Shown here one piece after another: positions 22,771 through 34,131 of a stretch of DNA of 64,000 nt. The translations under genes and the position numbers were made by a program. Under the pieces are notes generated by a model, which had not been told where the DNA came from, made no database searches, and saw only the letters and a program-made list of their open reading frames with translations. The DNA lies in assembly GCA_019916065.1 (NCBI GenBank), contig CM034241.1, positions 24,837,340 to 24,901,339 of the forward strand, written 5' to 3'. The DNA is from Vitellaria paradoxa. Taxonomy: Eukaryota > Streptophyta > Magnoliopsida > Ericales > Sapotaceae. The stretch's first letter is position 1; each line of letters opens with the position of its first letter.

Positions 22771-24364
22771 CACTATGGATTGATCTGTGCTGGACACACT
22801 GGTGGACATGTGTGCATGCGGCTGGGTCTGCCATGTGTGTCTTAGGCTAAAAACATGCGCAAGGGAGCAGCGTGTCCATGCGGTTGAGCTGTGTCTTGGC
22901 GTCTTGTGGGCCATCTTGTGCTTCTGCTGGTTGCCTTGTGGTGCCAGCTTGTGCATTTGGGTGTTCCTTTGTTCTTGGTAGCCATGGGTCTTGATGTTTT
23001 GCATTGGGATGGCCCCGGGGGAGGGGACTATTTTTACCATACACTTCAAATGTTTTGATAAAATGCCAAAGAGAGATTTTTGAGGCCTTCTTTGGGGTTG
23101 CATTGAGGCTTGACTTGGGGCAGCCTTTAGGGTGTTTTTAAAGGTCAACTTGGCTTGCTTTGTACACTCCCTTAGGGCTGTTGTGACAGGGCCCTAGGCC
23201 TTGGCTTGGCATAGCTTCTCTTGGCTTTGCCTGTGAAACTTGCTTGGCATTGGTCTAGATCTCCTTGGGTTATCTTATGTTGGTTTTAGTATCTTGTAGA
23301 GCTACCATGGTGCCTCAGGTTGTGATGATTGGCCTTACAAGGTTGATTTTGCGAATGCACACCATAAACCAAACCAAACCAAAACAAATCAAACCAAGTC
23401 TTCCACCACTAGGTGGGGTCGGCCAAAGAAAAAATGCGAATGCACACCATATGTTCATCAAAATTCCCAAACAAGACTTGTTCTTGAATTTGAGCTTGGG
23501 GTTGCCCTATCTTAATTTGTGCATAACATGGGTGTTAGGTTGAGCCCTTGGGATGCCTTTTTGGGGTCTTGAAGATTGTTGAACTTACATGGCATGATCT
23601 TGGGGCTTCTAAGAATTAGTGTTGCTCTTGAATGGCCTTACCATTGATTTGTAATACCCCTTGACCTTGGATAGCCTTGAGCTTGTTCTGGGTGACCCTT
23701 AAGATGTTCGGGGATACCTGAGGTTCTTTGGAAGTGACTCGAGGGTCCCCATTTGATATGTTCTCCACATGCTAGATAGAATGCTCCAACAAACCCCGGG
23801 CCTTCTTCTTGCACTTTTTCCACATCCACTTTCTTTGGCTCGCATCCACTTGCATTTTTTGTGTCTCTTAGGCCTTAAATGCCAAGTTTTATCACCTGAA
23901 AATACATAGACATCACAAATGCATACGAATAAGATATTTAAGTTAAACTGAGTCTTTGACAAGTATAGATACATAATTGGCATGCTTAAGGGATATAGAA
24001 TTATACAATATTGCACGCCAATCATGCCATGCTAGCTTGTGGCAATTGACCAGTGAATACTTAGTTCTGAATATATGCCACAATGAAGCCATATATATCT
24101 GGCCATCCGCCCTACTTTCCATGATCTCCATCTAATCCAATGTGTTAATAGCCGGCTAGTTACAATTTTGATGGCCGTCCACTTACAATCTTGATGGCAT
24201 TTACCTCGGACTCCTTCCCTAGCCCTGAGTCATAGATAACCCTCTCACCTTTAGCCTCCACTATAGGCTCCATAGGAAGCTAGTAACTATACCATAATGA
24301 GGCTCTCAAACCAAATCCTACGATATACCTGAAGTAATGGCAAATGCAATTCCTGAGTCTTAAA
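22771..24364. other. Unidentified repeat-like sequence with an RTE stub
   Basis: A G/T-rich stretch (about 22771-23660) and an A/T-rich stretch (about 23860-24360) show only short open frames. None is recognised. The base composition and lack of coding signal suggest decayed retroelement LTR or leader, which is inference. An RTE stub lies at 23367-23434. Confidence 0.5.
23367..23434 (-). mobile_element. 68-bp RTE 3'-end stub with 17-bp target duplication
   Basis: On the minus strand the insert reads GGCCGACCCCACCTAGTGG and then a TTTGG-rich tail, as at the 3' end of the RTE copies at 4517 and 44400. It is flanked by 17-bp direct repeats TGCGAATGCACACCATA at 23350-23366 and 23435-23451. This is an extremely 5'-truncated LINE insertion. 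Confidence 0.92.
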
Positions 24365-24875
24365 GAATTTTCCTCCATGAGCACAAAGCATTAACTAGAA
24401 TAGGAACAATCCAAAGGCTCCTATCTCTTAAGAGGTTGTTGCTAGTCCATTTGGGCCAAAGTGATTGTCCCTAATCATAGAGGAGATTCCAAATTTCTTG
24501 GTGATGGACGCTTTTTTACAGGCCTTTATGCTTTTAATTCCTGGCCTCCTTCCTCTGAAGGATAGCATACTTGTTTCCAAGCAACTTTAGCCCTTAAAGA
24601 CTTCATTTCTAGCCTAGACCAGAGGAATGCTTTTAGGTAGCTATCTCTCTCTTTGATTACTTTCTTGGGAAGAATGAAGATATTGGACTGATAGACTTTT
24701 ATAGCAAATAGAATGGCTTTAATTTGTTAAAGTCTGCCAGCAGAAGGGAGAGCTTTGTTTGTCCACGATTTGGTCTGCTGGATGATTCTATCCATAAGAG
24801 GTTTATAGTGACTGGCTTTGAGTTTAGAAGAGATCGATGCACACCTAGGTACCTAACTGGAAGCATAGATATTAA
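24365..24875 (-). pseudogene. L1-type LINE remnant, C-terminal RT region
   Basis: Minus-strand frames give typical plant L1 RT and thumb sequence from about 24875 leftward: a VRYLGV-like phrase, then LLADFNKLK, SNIFILPKKVI and FLWSGLEMKSLRAKVAWK. Frames shift and stops occur. It could belong with the zf-RVT piece at 18104-18530, but the two are separated by other elements and the link is unproven. Confidence 0.75.
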
Positions 24876-25445
24876 ATGAAATTTTTAGGAAAAATGAGAT
24901 TTTTATCTACCATTATGTGAAATACTAGAAATTTTATTTCTAATTTTTTTAACCATCAAATGTAAATTACTGATTCTTCAAATATTATAAAAAATTAAAA
25001 GGATCAAGTGTCTAATTTGGATACGGAAGTCCAACGTATATCCCATGCTCCCATGCTTATCATATCTCGTCCACGGGTATGTCTCAGGAAATGGAGGACC
25101 CCACATGATTTTGCTCAACCTATCTCTATCATTGTTACTAGCAACACCAAAACTATCCAGATTTATCATTAGTGGCTGAATAAAGCATGTGTGGCTTAGC
25201 TATAACGGTCACAATCATTGCCATATCAAGCCCTTACCAAAGCCAGTTCCATTAACATTGCAGGCCCCACTTACAATGGCCAACGACAACAAAGACCACT
25301 CCCAAAGCAGAGGCAGCGACAATGGTGTCCATCTGAACTAATTCGATGAGCAGGAGGAGGCAATGATGATGGAGAGGAGTTCACATTAGAAGGCGACGCT
25401 ATAGTTTGTGGTACCTCCCCCATCCTAAAAGCTGCAATTGGTGCT
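24876..25445 (+). other. Unassigned sequence; possible lost 5' exon of the downstream gene fragment
   Basis: AT-rich to 25000, then more balanced in composition. Near 25293-25440 the plus strand shows short coding-like runs beginning ATGGCCAACGACAACAAAG and later reading EEFTLEGDAIV in another frame. It could be an early exon of the gene at 26918-27743, disrupted by frame changes and a LINE insertion. This is weak. Confidence 0.3.
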
Positions 25446-25469
25446 AGGATTCAGCATCTTGTCATCTTC

Positions 25470-25768
25470 CAAAAAAATTTTGGAAGAGTATTCCTTTTTG
25501 TTGTGTTGGCTTAATTGGAGGGAGAAGAATAACAGAGTTTTTCAAAATATAGAAAGTCCTTTGTATTGGTTGGAGGGCAGTTTTTTTATCAATTTTGTTT
25601 GGATGGCTAGCTTGTGGTATATAGTTTGATTTGAATATCTTTTTGTCGTTTGTGGAGAGTATGGACATGGAGTCCTAGTCCCCCCCCCCCCTTTAAATAG
25701 GTGGCATCCGTTTGATGCCTTGTTAATAAAATTTGTGGTATTTACTTGTCAAAATAAAAGGAAAAAAA
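25470..25768 (+). mobile_element. 5'-truncated L1 LINE 3' end
   Basis: The plus strand reads LLCWLNWREKNNRVFQN and WMASLWYIV, the tail of a plant L1 ORF2 after the zf-RVT domain. A 3' UTR with a C run (25681-25690), a TTAATAAAA-like signal and an A-rich end (AATAAAAGGAAAAAAA, 25753-25768) follows. No clear target duplication is seen. Confidence 0.7.
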
Positions 25769-25868
25769 TGGGCTTCCCCTCAACTAACAACGGAAGCATC
25801 AAAGTTGCCATTTTTGGGTTACCCTGCTCTCTATCTCACACTATATTGCCATTGTCTCGGTGGTCTTG

Positions 25869-25924
25869 CAAGACAATGTTTTTTTTTTTGGTAAGTAAAA
25901 AAAAAAAAAAAAAACATTGTCTTG
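25869..25924. repeat. Long perfect-arm hairpin, T-run to A-run
   Basis: CAAGACAATGT plus a T run, a short spacer GGTAAGT, then an A run plus ACATTGTCTTG. The arms pair over the unique 11 bases and the homopolymers. It is a hairpin-prone palindrome, not a recognisable terminator. Confidence 0.85.
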
Positions 25925-26222
25925 GGCATTGTGAGATCAAGTGAGGGCTGTAGTGTGCCGGTGAGGTATAGAGGTTTGCACACGGCGGTGAGTATGCTTG
26001 GGTGAGGAGATTGATTTTGTTTTATTATGGAGGTTGTGTGTGGGGAATATAGTCAATGATTGAGTTAGGCAGTGGGTGGAGGTTGAAAGCTTAGGGTGAA
26101 TAGGCATGGTTGAGGTGGATTGGGAAGATCATAATAGAGATTGGCTAGTCTCTTTGAGAGAGGAAGAGGAAGAGGAAGATGATTGAGGGGAAAGGAGTGG
26201 TGAATATCATGACAAGTGGCAA

Positions 26223-26648
26223 GAGATGGGGAGATAATTTTGTTGTAATTTAATTTTTACTTAAGATTATTATTGTTTTTTCATTGCCCAGTGGTGTTTG
26301 TGGAAATATTGTAATTTAGGCAATGACATCAGCCATTACATGAAAATTGTTACAAGAATTTAAAAATAGAGGACGTTATTGTAATTGCTTTTACTTGATA
26401 AGAGCTGCCTTGCTTTTTCAGAAAACCTCAACACGAGATGGGGAGATAATTTTGTTGTAATTTAATTTTTACTTAAGATTATTATTGTTTTTTCATTGCC
26501 CAGTGGTGTTTGTGGAAATATTGTAATTTAGGCAATATGACATCAGCCATTATATGAAAATTGTTACAAGAATTTAAAAATAGAGGAAGTTAGTGTAATT
26601 GCTTTTACGTGATAAGAGCTGCCTTGCTTTTTCAGAAAACCTCAACAG
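26223..26648 (+). repeat. Tandem duplication, period 212 bp
   Basis: Copy 1 is 26223-26434 and copy 2 is 26435-26648. Both start GAGATGGGGAGATAATTTTG and end CAGAAAACCTCAACA. Copy 2 has a 2-bp insertion (ATATGACATC) and few substitutions, so the event is fairly recent. It lies just upstream of the gene fragment at 26918. Confidence 0.93.
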
Positions 26649-26917
26649 AGGTGAATGTAATTTCTGCCCCATACATGATGGAATATTTCATAAATACACC
26701 AAGTCCAATAATGAGAAAAATGAAAAATTAATTGTTCCTTTGAGTGCTCTAGTTTGGATCAATTTGGCATATAGACACATGCCTGAAAAGAACTAATTTA
26801 GGTGACAGCATTATTGTGTCTTTATTGGCATATCAATTATTGAATAACCATCTATATTAGAGATGTGTTTCAGATGTCAATCTGTTGTAATTTTGTGAGT
26901 TCATGATTCTGGTTCAG

Positions 26918-27743
26918 TTTTATAATGCCCCGAGTAATGAATACCACGCAAAACTGGTATTGAAGCCTTTATCGTACGATCGAAAATGGAAGTTCATATA
27001 CGAGCCTTTACAGCAGGATGTGCACCTTCTTTCCAAGAAGATCCCAATTACAAAGTTTCTAAATCTCCAGGTTTGTTATTCCATCTCTCTCATGAGTCGT
27101 ATGACTCATCGCATAGGACATGTCATGCATCATTAGTGGTGTAGTAGGGAGTGCAATTTATTGACTTTGATTATAATTCTTTTTTTAGTCATATTCAAAC
27201 CATGAAATTTATGTAATCTTGTATCAAGTTTCAGTTCATGCAATAATGCAGGTTGGCGTGGGCCATAGTTTCCAGTTGCATGCAACTGGTTGGAAATGGA
27301 AGCTTACCACTTGTTTAGGCGGAGATGGTGTATCTAGGATTCGGAATAAGACAACACTCGGCTTGTGTCCTGGTGTAGATTTCCGGTTCGGGTGGAGAGC
27401 AGATTATGTTTTACCAGAAATTACCGGGCAAGTTCCTTCTTGTTATTCTTTTGCATTCACTACAAATGAAATCACTGAAGAGAAAAAATAAAATAAAATC
27501 ACAATTGCATCAATTTTTTTTTTTTTTTATTTTTTCAGTGAAGGGGAAGCTTTTGCTTGATGGTGATTGAACTGTTACTTGTGACATTTTTGTTTCTCTT
27601 TTGGCCAGTGGGGAAAATTTAAAGTTCTAAATTTTGGCTTTTACAGGGCTGTGGGCACGGGCGAACCGTTATTCAACTTGAACTCTGGACGCTTGCATGC
27701 ATCACTTGATCGAGTTGAGGCCGTTTTGACCCATACATCTTAA
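26918..27743 (+). pseudogene. Spliced gene fragment, unknown function, with a GC-AG intron
   Basis: Three exons join in frame: 26918-27070 (FYNAPSNEYH to KFLNLQ), 27252-27427 (VGVGHSFQLH to LPEITG) and 27647-27743 (AVGTGEPLFN to VLTHTS, stop TAA). Intron 1 is GT-AG (GTTTGT to ATGCAG). Intron 2 starts GCAAGT and ends TTTACAG, a GC-AG intron; the phase across both junctions is consistent. The joined stretch is about 142 residues with alternating hydrophobic beta-like pattern and many Trp, Gly and Arg. It resembles the C-terminal part of a conserved plant protein I cannot name. No convincing first exon or start codon lies upstream, where a tandem duplication and a LINE end are found, so it may be truncated. 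Confidence 0.6.
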
Positions 27744-27777
27744 GGGCTTTGGTCCTTTTGAGATATCATCTTGTAAC

Positions 27778-27803
27778 CTCTCTCTCTCTCTCTCTCTCTC
27801 TCT
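27778..27803. repeat. (CT)n microsatellite
   Basis: About 13 CT units in the likely 3' UTR of the preceding gene fragment. Confidence 0.95.
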
Positions 27804-28503
27804 GGTTCTAAAATGCTTTCTTTACATTGTTATGCTTGTCACCTCTCTTTGATGTGCTTAGGCTTGAATGACCATGGTGCCTTCTTCGAGGGGCTTGTTT
27901 GATTTTTCAGTTAAGCTCAGACAATCGTGAAACAAGTGAATGACAAGTAAGTAGCCGCAAAGGTGAAAAAGATTGATTGTCCATTGTATATCCAATGTAG
28001 ATATGTAATCAAAATTCATGGCTATACGGAAGGCCAGCAAACATTAATTATTTAATTTGTTCTTTAAATTTCAAAGTATTTGAGTCCAAATATAAATTAA
28101 TGCGAATAATGAATCTGAATACGGTATAGTTGCCACACTAAGCAAGTAACCCGAATGCAAAACCAAGATAGCTTTGAACTCGGTCCTATTGACTCGTGAC
28201 CGGTTCAAATAATTTTACCAATTTTAGATATATATATATATATATATATAACGGTTTAATGGTAGACAAGATTGTTTCTCGAGCCGGTTTTTAGTCCAAG
28301 CATTTAAACTGACCGATTCCATTCGATTTTCAAAACCATGGGGCTTTTTAGTTGGCTAGAGGTTCTTTTTATCTTGTGGGAGGTCAAGAGTCGGAAGTCT
28401 CCATGACATAAGGACGGGCCTCCAAATTCCTCGGGTGTTGGTTCAAATCTTCATTTACGCGAAGTCATGACTTAACATCCCATGAATTGGGAGATCCTCC
28501 CTG
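27804..28503. other. Intergenic; (TA)n and a possible SINE-like piece
   Basis: No gene seen. A TA run lies near 28228-28250. Around 28350-28445 an A-box-like TAGTTGGCTAGAGG and a B-box-like GGTTCAAATC are spaced as in tRNA-derived SINEs, but I cannot define ends. Confidence 0.35.
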
Positions 28504-28619
28504 GGTTATTTATTTATTTATTTTATTCACAAATTGATAGAATAGTGGTGTTTGGTCAGCCGGTTATTTATTTATTTATTTTATTCACAAATTGATAGAA
28601 TAGTGGTGTTTGGTCAGCC
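28504..28619. repeat. Perfect tandem duplication, period 58 bp
   Basis: GGTTATTTATTTATTT to TTTGGTCAGCC occurs at 28504-28561 and again at 28562-28619 without differences that I see. A very recent duplication. Confidence 0.95.
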
Positions 28620-28646
28620 GGTTCTTTTAACGTTATTTTAGTTTCC

Positions 28647-28684
<38 letters not shown>

Positions 28685-28956
28685 GACTTTTAGATGTATT
28701 GAGTTGATATTAAATTTTTTTCACAAAGAATGTGACCTTTTTAGTAAATTAAGAAATTATGTTATAATTTATTAGTTTGAGATATTTTAAGTATTTATTT
28801 ATTTATTTTTTAGTTTTGTATATTGTCAAAATTATATTGGAAATGCTTAAAAAAATTAATGCTAATTGGAAAAATTAAGAAAATAAAAGTAAGTAGGATA
28901 AATTGCACTTAACACTTATGATCTCTTAACCAAATTTCACTTCAAAGTTTGACTTT

Positions 28957-29102
28957 GAGGATGTTTGGTTGATAAAAAAGTATAGCAAAAGTGCAAAAAT
29001 TTAATGTAAAAGTAATATGTAGTAAAATTTGATTAGAAAAAAAATACAAAAAGTTAGTAAAATTTGGTAGATTTTGATTGGTTTTGACCAACCAAACACC
29101 TC
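28957..29102. mobile_element. 146-bp MITE
   Basis: The ends are GAGGATGTTTGGTTG and CCAACCAAACACCTC, inverted with one indel. TTT flanks both sides (28954-28956, 29103-29105), consistent with a 3-bp duplication. No coding capacity. It is probably PIF/Harbinger-related, like 2833-3000 and 57647-57794. Confidence 0.75.
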
Positions 29103-29620
29103 TTTTATAATTATAACAATTAAGTGCAGGCTTTGAATTCGTTGCAATGGTAATTGTACTTTGAAAATTTTTTTGCTAAATAGTCATGTAAGCAATATAA
29201 AATGACAATACGATCATGTGTGTTGCGTGATTTATTTAGCGAAAAGTTTTTTGACAAAGAGTTAATATTACAATAATATAATATTTTAAGTTTTTAATTG
29301 TTACAATTAAATAATAAGTCTTGAAATAAAATTTAATCAAAAGTTGAAGAGTACAAAGTATAATTAATCTTCTTGTTAATTTTAAGAATTAGTTGAAATG
29401 CACGTAAACTGTATGATACTCTAAGTATTAAAAAAAATTTAACTCAAATAATTAGTAATTTAAAAAAATAAAGTTTATTTAAATTTATTGTATCCATGGC
29501 ATTCAAAATTTGAAGGGGGGGGGGGGAAGTGGGGGAATATGCATGTGTCCCCCGAAGCTAAAACAGTGGGGCCCTCCCCAACGTAGCCGTTATGTATATG
29601 ATTATCAACGGCAATTTAAC
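29103..29620. other. Intergenic AT-rich sequence upstream of a gene
   Basis: No ORF or repeat of note except a G run at 29515-29526. It contains the distal promoter of the gene starting at 29744. Confidence 0.6.
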
Positions 29621-29626
29621 CTTGCT

Positions 29627-29634
29627 AATATAAA
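29627..29634 (+). promoter_or_regulatory. TATA-like box of the four-span membrane protein gene
   Basis: AATATAAATT lies about 110 bp upstream of the ATG at 29744, a normal plant distance. Inferred from sequence only. Confidence 0.45.
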
Positions 29635-29743
29635 TTCAAAACATTATAGGATAGGTTCATCAACGGCCACTTCACCTTGAAGGCTTGAAGCTAAACTTAA
29701 GTTAGAAAAAAAATAAAATAAAATTCTCTCTATCCCTCTCTTG

Positions 29744-30379
29744 ATGGCTTCCTCCAAGCTCAGATCCTCATCTTCCTTCCCAAACCTTGTCCTCTCATGC
29801 TTGAATTTAATTCTCTTCATCCTCTCTGCAGCCTCTGTAGCCCCAACAATTGTCCTCAAAATGCCCCCAACATCACTGGGCTGGGCATTCCTCATGGTCT
29901 CCTCCATTTCCATTGTCTCCTCCTTTGTGGGTTTCTATTCTCAGCTCACTCACTTCTGCTTCATAACCCATCTCTCCCTCCTCCTCGCCTCCTCAACCGG
30001 GCAGCTTCTCGGCATTCTAGCTTTGCTCACCAGAGAGAAATCGACCCTTTCTACGCTCAAGTCCCCAAGAGACCCCAGAGAGGCAAAGGTGCTGGTGAGG
30101 ATGGAGTGTTTGATTTTGATGGCTATGCTTGTAATGCAAGTGGGCGTGTTTGCTCTCACTTGTGCTGTGCAGAGCCGTTGGGTGAGAGAGTATGAAGTAG
30201 TAGAGGCTGAAAGAGAAGCGGCCGCTGCAAGGAGGAGGAGCAGAAGGATTGCCAGGGTGCAGGAGGAGTCCATGGCCAATGCAGCTAAAATAGCTGAGGT
30301 GAAAGCAAAGGAGCTGGATGAGAAGATGAAGAACAGCAGTGGGTCAAAACCGACTTTCAAGGCTAGAGATGGTTCTTGA
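29744..30379 (+). CDS. Plant four-transmembrane-span protein with coiled-coil tail
   Basis: Intronless, 211 residues from ATG at 29744 (MASSKLRSS); an upstream TTG is not a plant start. Four hydrophobic segments lie at about residues 14-36, 45-66, 69-95 and 117-142. They are followed by a charged, Ala/Arg/Glu-rich helical tail (about 148-200) that looks coiled-coil. A short basic N-terminus precedes the first segment. The layout resembles small uncharacterised plant membrane proteins; I cannot assign a function or membrane. GC content is well above the flanks, codon use looks normal, and there is no disruption, so it is probably functional. A TATA-like box lies about 110 bp upstream and an (ATT)n repeat about 120 bp downstream. 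The reverse-strand open frames here are shadows. Confidence 0.85.
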   Translation: MASSKLRSSSSFPNLVLSCLNLILFILSAASVAPTIVLKMPPTSLGWAFLMVSSISIVSSFVGFYSQLTHFCFITHLSLLLASSTGQLLGILALLTREKSTLSTLKSPRDPREAKVLVRMECLILMAMLVMQVGVFALTCAVQSRWVREYEVVEAEREAAAARRRSRRIARVQEESMANAAKIAEVKAKELDEKMKNSSGSKPTFKARDGS

Positions 30380-30494
30380 CATGTGATCTCTGTTTGTCGG
30401 TTTTTGTTGTGGTTGTGCCTGGCTATGTTTTGTGCTTTGTAGAGGTTGGTGGTCACTATGGGATGGCCACTGGACAAGCTATTTGAGCTTACTA

Positions 30495-30496
<2 letters not shown>

Positions 30497-30526
<30 letters not shown>
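30497..30526. repeat. (ATT)n microsatellite
   Basis: About nine to ten ATT units downstream of the membrane protein gene, within the likely 3' UTR. Confidence 0.95.
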
Positions 30527-30528
<2 letters not shown>

Positions 30529-30611
30529 GGGTTTCTTCCCTTTTTCTCATTTCTTTTTTCTCTATACCTTGAATGGAGCCATTACATTTGGTATGTAATT
30601 TTTATTGGGGG

Positions 30612-31040
30612 TAAGAGTGAAAATAAACCGAATTATTCCTGAACTATTTAAGCTGGACCCGAACTCGACTCGTGATTAAAACGAGATCAGAGCAAACTTG
30701 ATTTATGGCTCATTTAGATTCAAGTTCGAACTCAAATCTAAAAAAATTAGTTCAAAAATTTACAAACTGATTCAATAAAATAATATATATGGTATAATAT
30801 TTTTATATTTTTAATATTATTCTTATTATATATTTAAACTAATTACAAAGAGGTCATTTTACTTTAATCAATTTATTCACGAGTCAATCTTCAATTTAAT
30901 TGATTTTTTTTATCGAGCTAAGCTTGAGTTTATATAAAAGAAGTTTAAATTGAGTTTGAGTTAAGTTCGATATAAATAGCTTGAAACAAATTTAAATAAG
31001 TTAAAAATTCGACTCAACTCGTTTCCAACCCACTCTGGAT
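30612..31040. mobile_element. Candidate non-autonomous TIR element, about 430 bp
   Basis: The left part reads AGAGTGAAAATAAACCGAA and the reverse complement of the right part reads AGAGTGGGTTGGAAACGAG. Both ends carry ACTCGACTCG-like motifs common in plant hAT derivatives. The inverted match is partial and no target duplication is clear. Confidence 0.4.
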
Positions 31041-32205
31041 GTTGTTCTTATTTTTTAATGTAACTTCCCATTAGTTGATGACACTCAATAATTTCCCCAG
31101 AATTCAGACAAAAGGCATATATGCCAAATTGAATCATGAACTGAATTCAACATTGGGAGTCCAATAAGTAGCACAAACATCCAGTGTATGCCTGGATTGG
31201 TCACTGAATCCTAGTGCTGGTAAAAAGGATTTGACTTGCATTGGAGATACAACTCGATCGACTTGGTCGGCTACGTAACTATTTTTCCCTTTTTTATTTA
31301 TTTACAACATGTTTGTTTCGGGGGTCATCAAGGGTAAAATTTATTGGAAGAGTTTTTGTCCTCTATTATATTAGTTTGAAAGATAGAGTAAAATTTATTT
31401 TAGGGTAATGATTATCTCATATAAGGGTAATTAATTATTATCGAATAATATATACTCTCATTCCAAATATAAGTATTATAAACTTGTTACCTTAGGAACT
31501 ATTACTAAAATATCAATTACTTTCGTAATCTTTTACTTTCAAAATATCACCCCTTACTTAACATTTTCTACGAGTTATTTATCTATTAAATTAGATCAGA
31601 TTTGTTATATCTATCTATGTTACTATCAATGGTGTTAGAAAATATTTCGATAAATCAAACAACATAATAGACAATAGGATGTATAAAAAAAGAATAAATA
31701 AAAAATTATATTTTAAAGCACAAAATGCGTATTCTTTTTTGTATAAAGATTTAGTAGAAATAGTTATTCTAAGATACAGTATGTACTCATAGTCACGCTA
31801 TACAAAAATCATGTCTTTTAATAGCTAATGAACCATCAAGCCACATTATCCAAAAACTTGATATAAAATAGTATGTATTTTTTTTTTTGGTAATTAAATA
31901 GCATGTATTAGAAGTATACTTGAAAAAACTATGATGTGGAGAATGGTATTTATTAACATCAAATGTATACTTGTGATTAAACTCTTATGTATATCTCAAA
32001 TATATATTGCTTTTCTTCTACATTCTCAAGGCCATGAACATGCCTATATATAGGCTCAAGACCAATGACTAATATATATATATACACACAAAATTACGTA
32101 ATTTCCATTATGTCTTTAATTTTTGTTCGTTCAGTTTTTTAATTTTTGTTCTTAATTAATTATAATTTCAATTCAAAGCCAAACCAAAAGAAACAAATAA
32201 GATTT

Positions 32206-32236
<31 letters not shown>

Positions 32237-32240
32237 TTTT
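31041..32240. other. Intergenic AT-rich DNA
   Basis: No gene seen. It contains TA- and CA-type simple repeats (near 32066-32092) and a (CT)n-T run at 32204-32240. One T-rich GGTAATTAAAT patch near 31871-31897 resembles the hairpin centre at 25880. Nothing else is supported. Confidence 0.6.
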
Positions 32241-32386
32241 AACCACCTAAATATTCAAATTGACCTAATTCCAATTATCACTTAAAGTCATCACTTAACC
32301 TCATTTAAAATCAATCTTGCACCTAACTCCGGTAGACGTGACCCAAACTTAATCAGATTTTACTTTGCTAAAATCAACCCTTGCAC
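32241..32386 (+). repeat. Fragment of LTR G family, inverted
   Basis: AACCACCTAA to AAATCAACCCTTGCAC matches the reverse complement of about 18560-18697 with gaps. The shared phrases include AGTCATCACTTAACCTCA and ACCTAACTCC. It is a decayed piece of the same LTR family. Confidence 0.65.
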
Positions 32387-33094
32387 CTGGGGCTAACAAG
32401 CACTCTATTATTGTGTAATCATGACAGTCCATTATATGAGTCTTACTGCAAACTCCACTCAATGATTGTGATTATGTAATTATAATTGTACTTAGCATGG
32501 CCCATTACCAATATAACTTAAAAATAAATTCCTTTTCGTTATATATGAAGCTTTATAGTCATCTTCCGTTAATATTTTGATATTCAGGGTTGCGAATGAG
32601 TTAAGTGAAATACTATATTATTTAATTTATTAAAAATCTTAAGAGTTTTAAATTATGTTTAAACTTGACTTGTTAATCTTTCTAACCAATTTTAAAGGAG
32701 CTCTAATTGAGTCCATTTCAAGTAAGATGATTATATATATATATATATATATATATTAAGTTTCTCGAATCACATCGTGCATGAACTAATTTCAAAATTA
32801 AACGGATTTCAAATTATGTATAAACTTGACCTGATTTTATAATAAGACTATCTCAAATAAGATTTTAGCAAATTGGTTCATTTTATATTTATACTTGGAT
32901 CCATATTTATTTATTGTGCTCAAAGCCAACAAAGTACAGATGCAAGCAAAACTATCTATAATACCAGAAATCAATTAATAAACAGATAATGTCCTCCCTC
33001 ACAAGCAATACATGCAACAAATCTAAAGCTCTAATCCTTAAATACAGTGTCAATACACAAAGTGGTGATCGTTTAAGTGGAATATCTGAAGGGA
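32387..33094. other. Intergenic AT-rich DNA
   Basis: A TA repeat lies at 32734-32755. The minus-strand open frame at 32952-33209 looks incidental. No gene is supported. Confidence 0.6.
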
Positions 33095-33251
33095 AAATGC
33101 TACGCAAAGTTAGGGATGATGCAAACTTTGCAAATATTAGCCGTTCATACGTGTGGGTACCACAATAAACACCACATACATGAACGACTAAGATCACACA
33201 ATTATACATGAACGATTAAGATTGCATAATTGCAAATACTATGTGTAGCAT
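33095..33251. mobile_element. Candidate small MITE
   Basis: The left end ATGCTACGCAAAGT is partly inverted in the right end (ACTATGTGTAGCAT), and GTTCAT/ATGAAC phrases also pair inside. No clear duplication. Tentative. Confidence 0.4.
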
Positions 33252-33766
<515 letters not shown>

Positions 33767-34099
33767 TAGGGATGGAAAAGGGGTGGGTCGACTCGAGACC
33801 TGACTTGCATTTTGGCTTGGCCCACCCCACCCCAACCCAATCATCCATACGGCCTGTGCCAACACGCGCCCCTTCTCTTAAGGGTCCGGGCTTGGGTTGG
33901 CTAGTCCCAACCTGAGACTTGCCCCGTTGGCCTACCCCACCCCTAGCCCGAGACCTGCGTGTCCCTTTTTCTACGTTTGTCTCTGTCAGTGATTGTTGGA
34001 GGATAAGTTTAAATTTTGTTTTTCCTTTTTGACTGTTGCATTTTTTTTTCGTTAGCTAGGCAGTGTGCTTGCCAGTGAGCTGTTGGGGCAACCAATGGT

Positions 34100-34131
<32 letters not shown>

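Noticed and set aside
22717..23148. Minus-strand open frame of 143 codons in G/T-rich DNA
   Set aside because: It is rich in Gln, His and Pro from biased composition, has no domain and no partner frame.
28350..28620. tRNA-derived SINE
   Set aside because: A-box-like and B-box-like motifs are present, but no ends, tail or target duplication can be defined.
29950..30477. Minus-strand open frame of 175 codons
   Set aside because: It is the antisense of the four-span membrane protein gene; its hydrophobic stretches mirror the sense codons.
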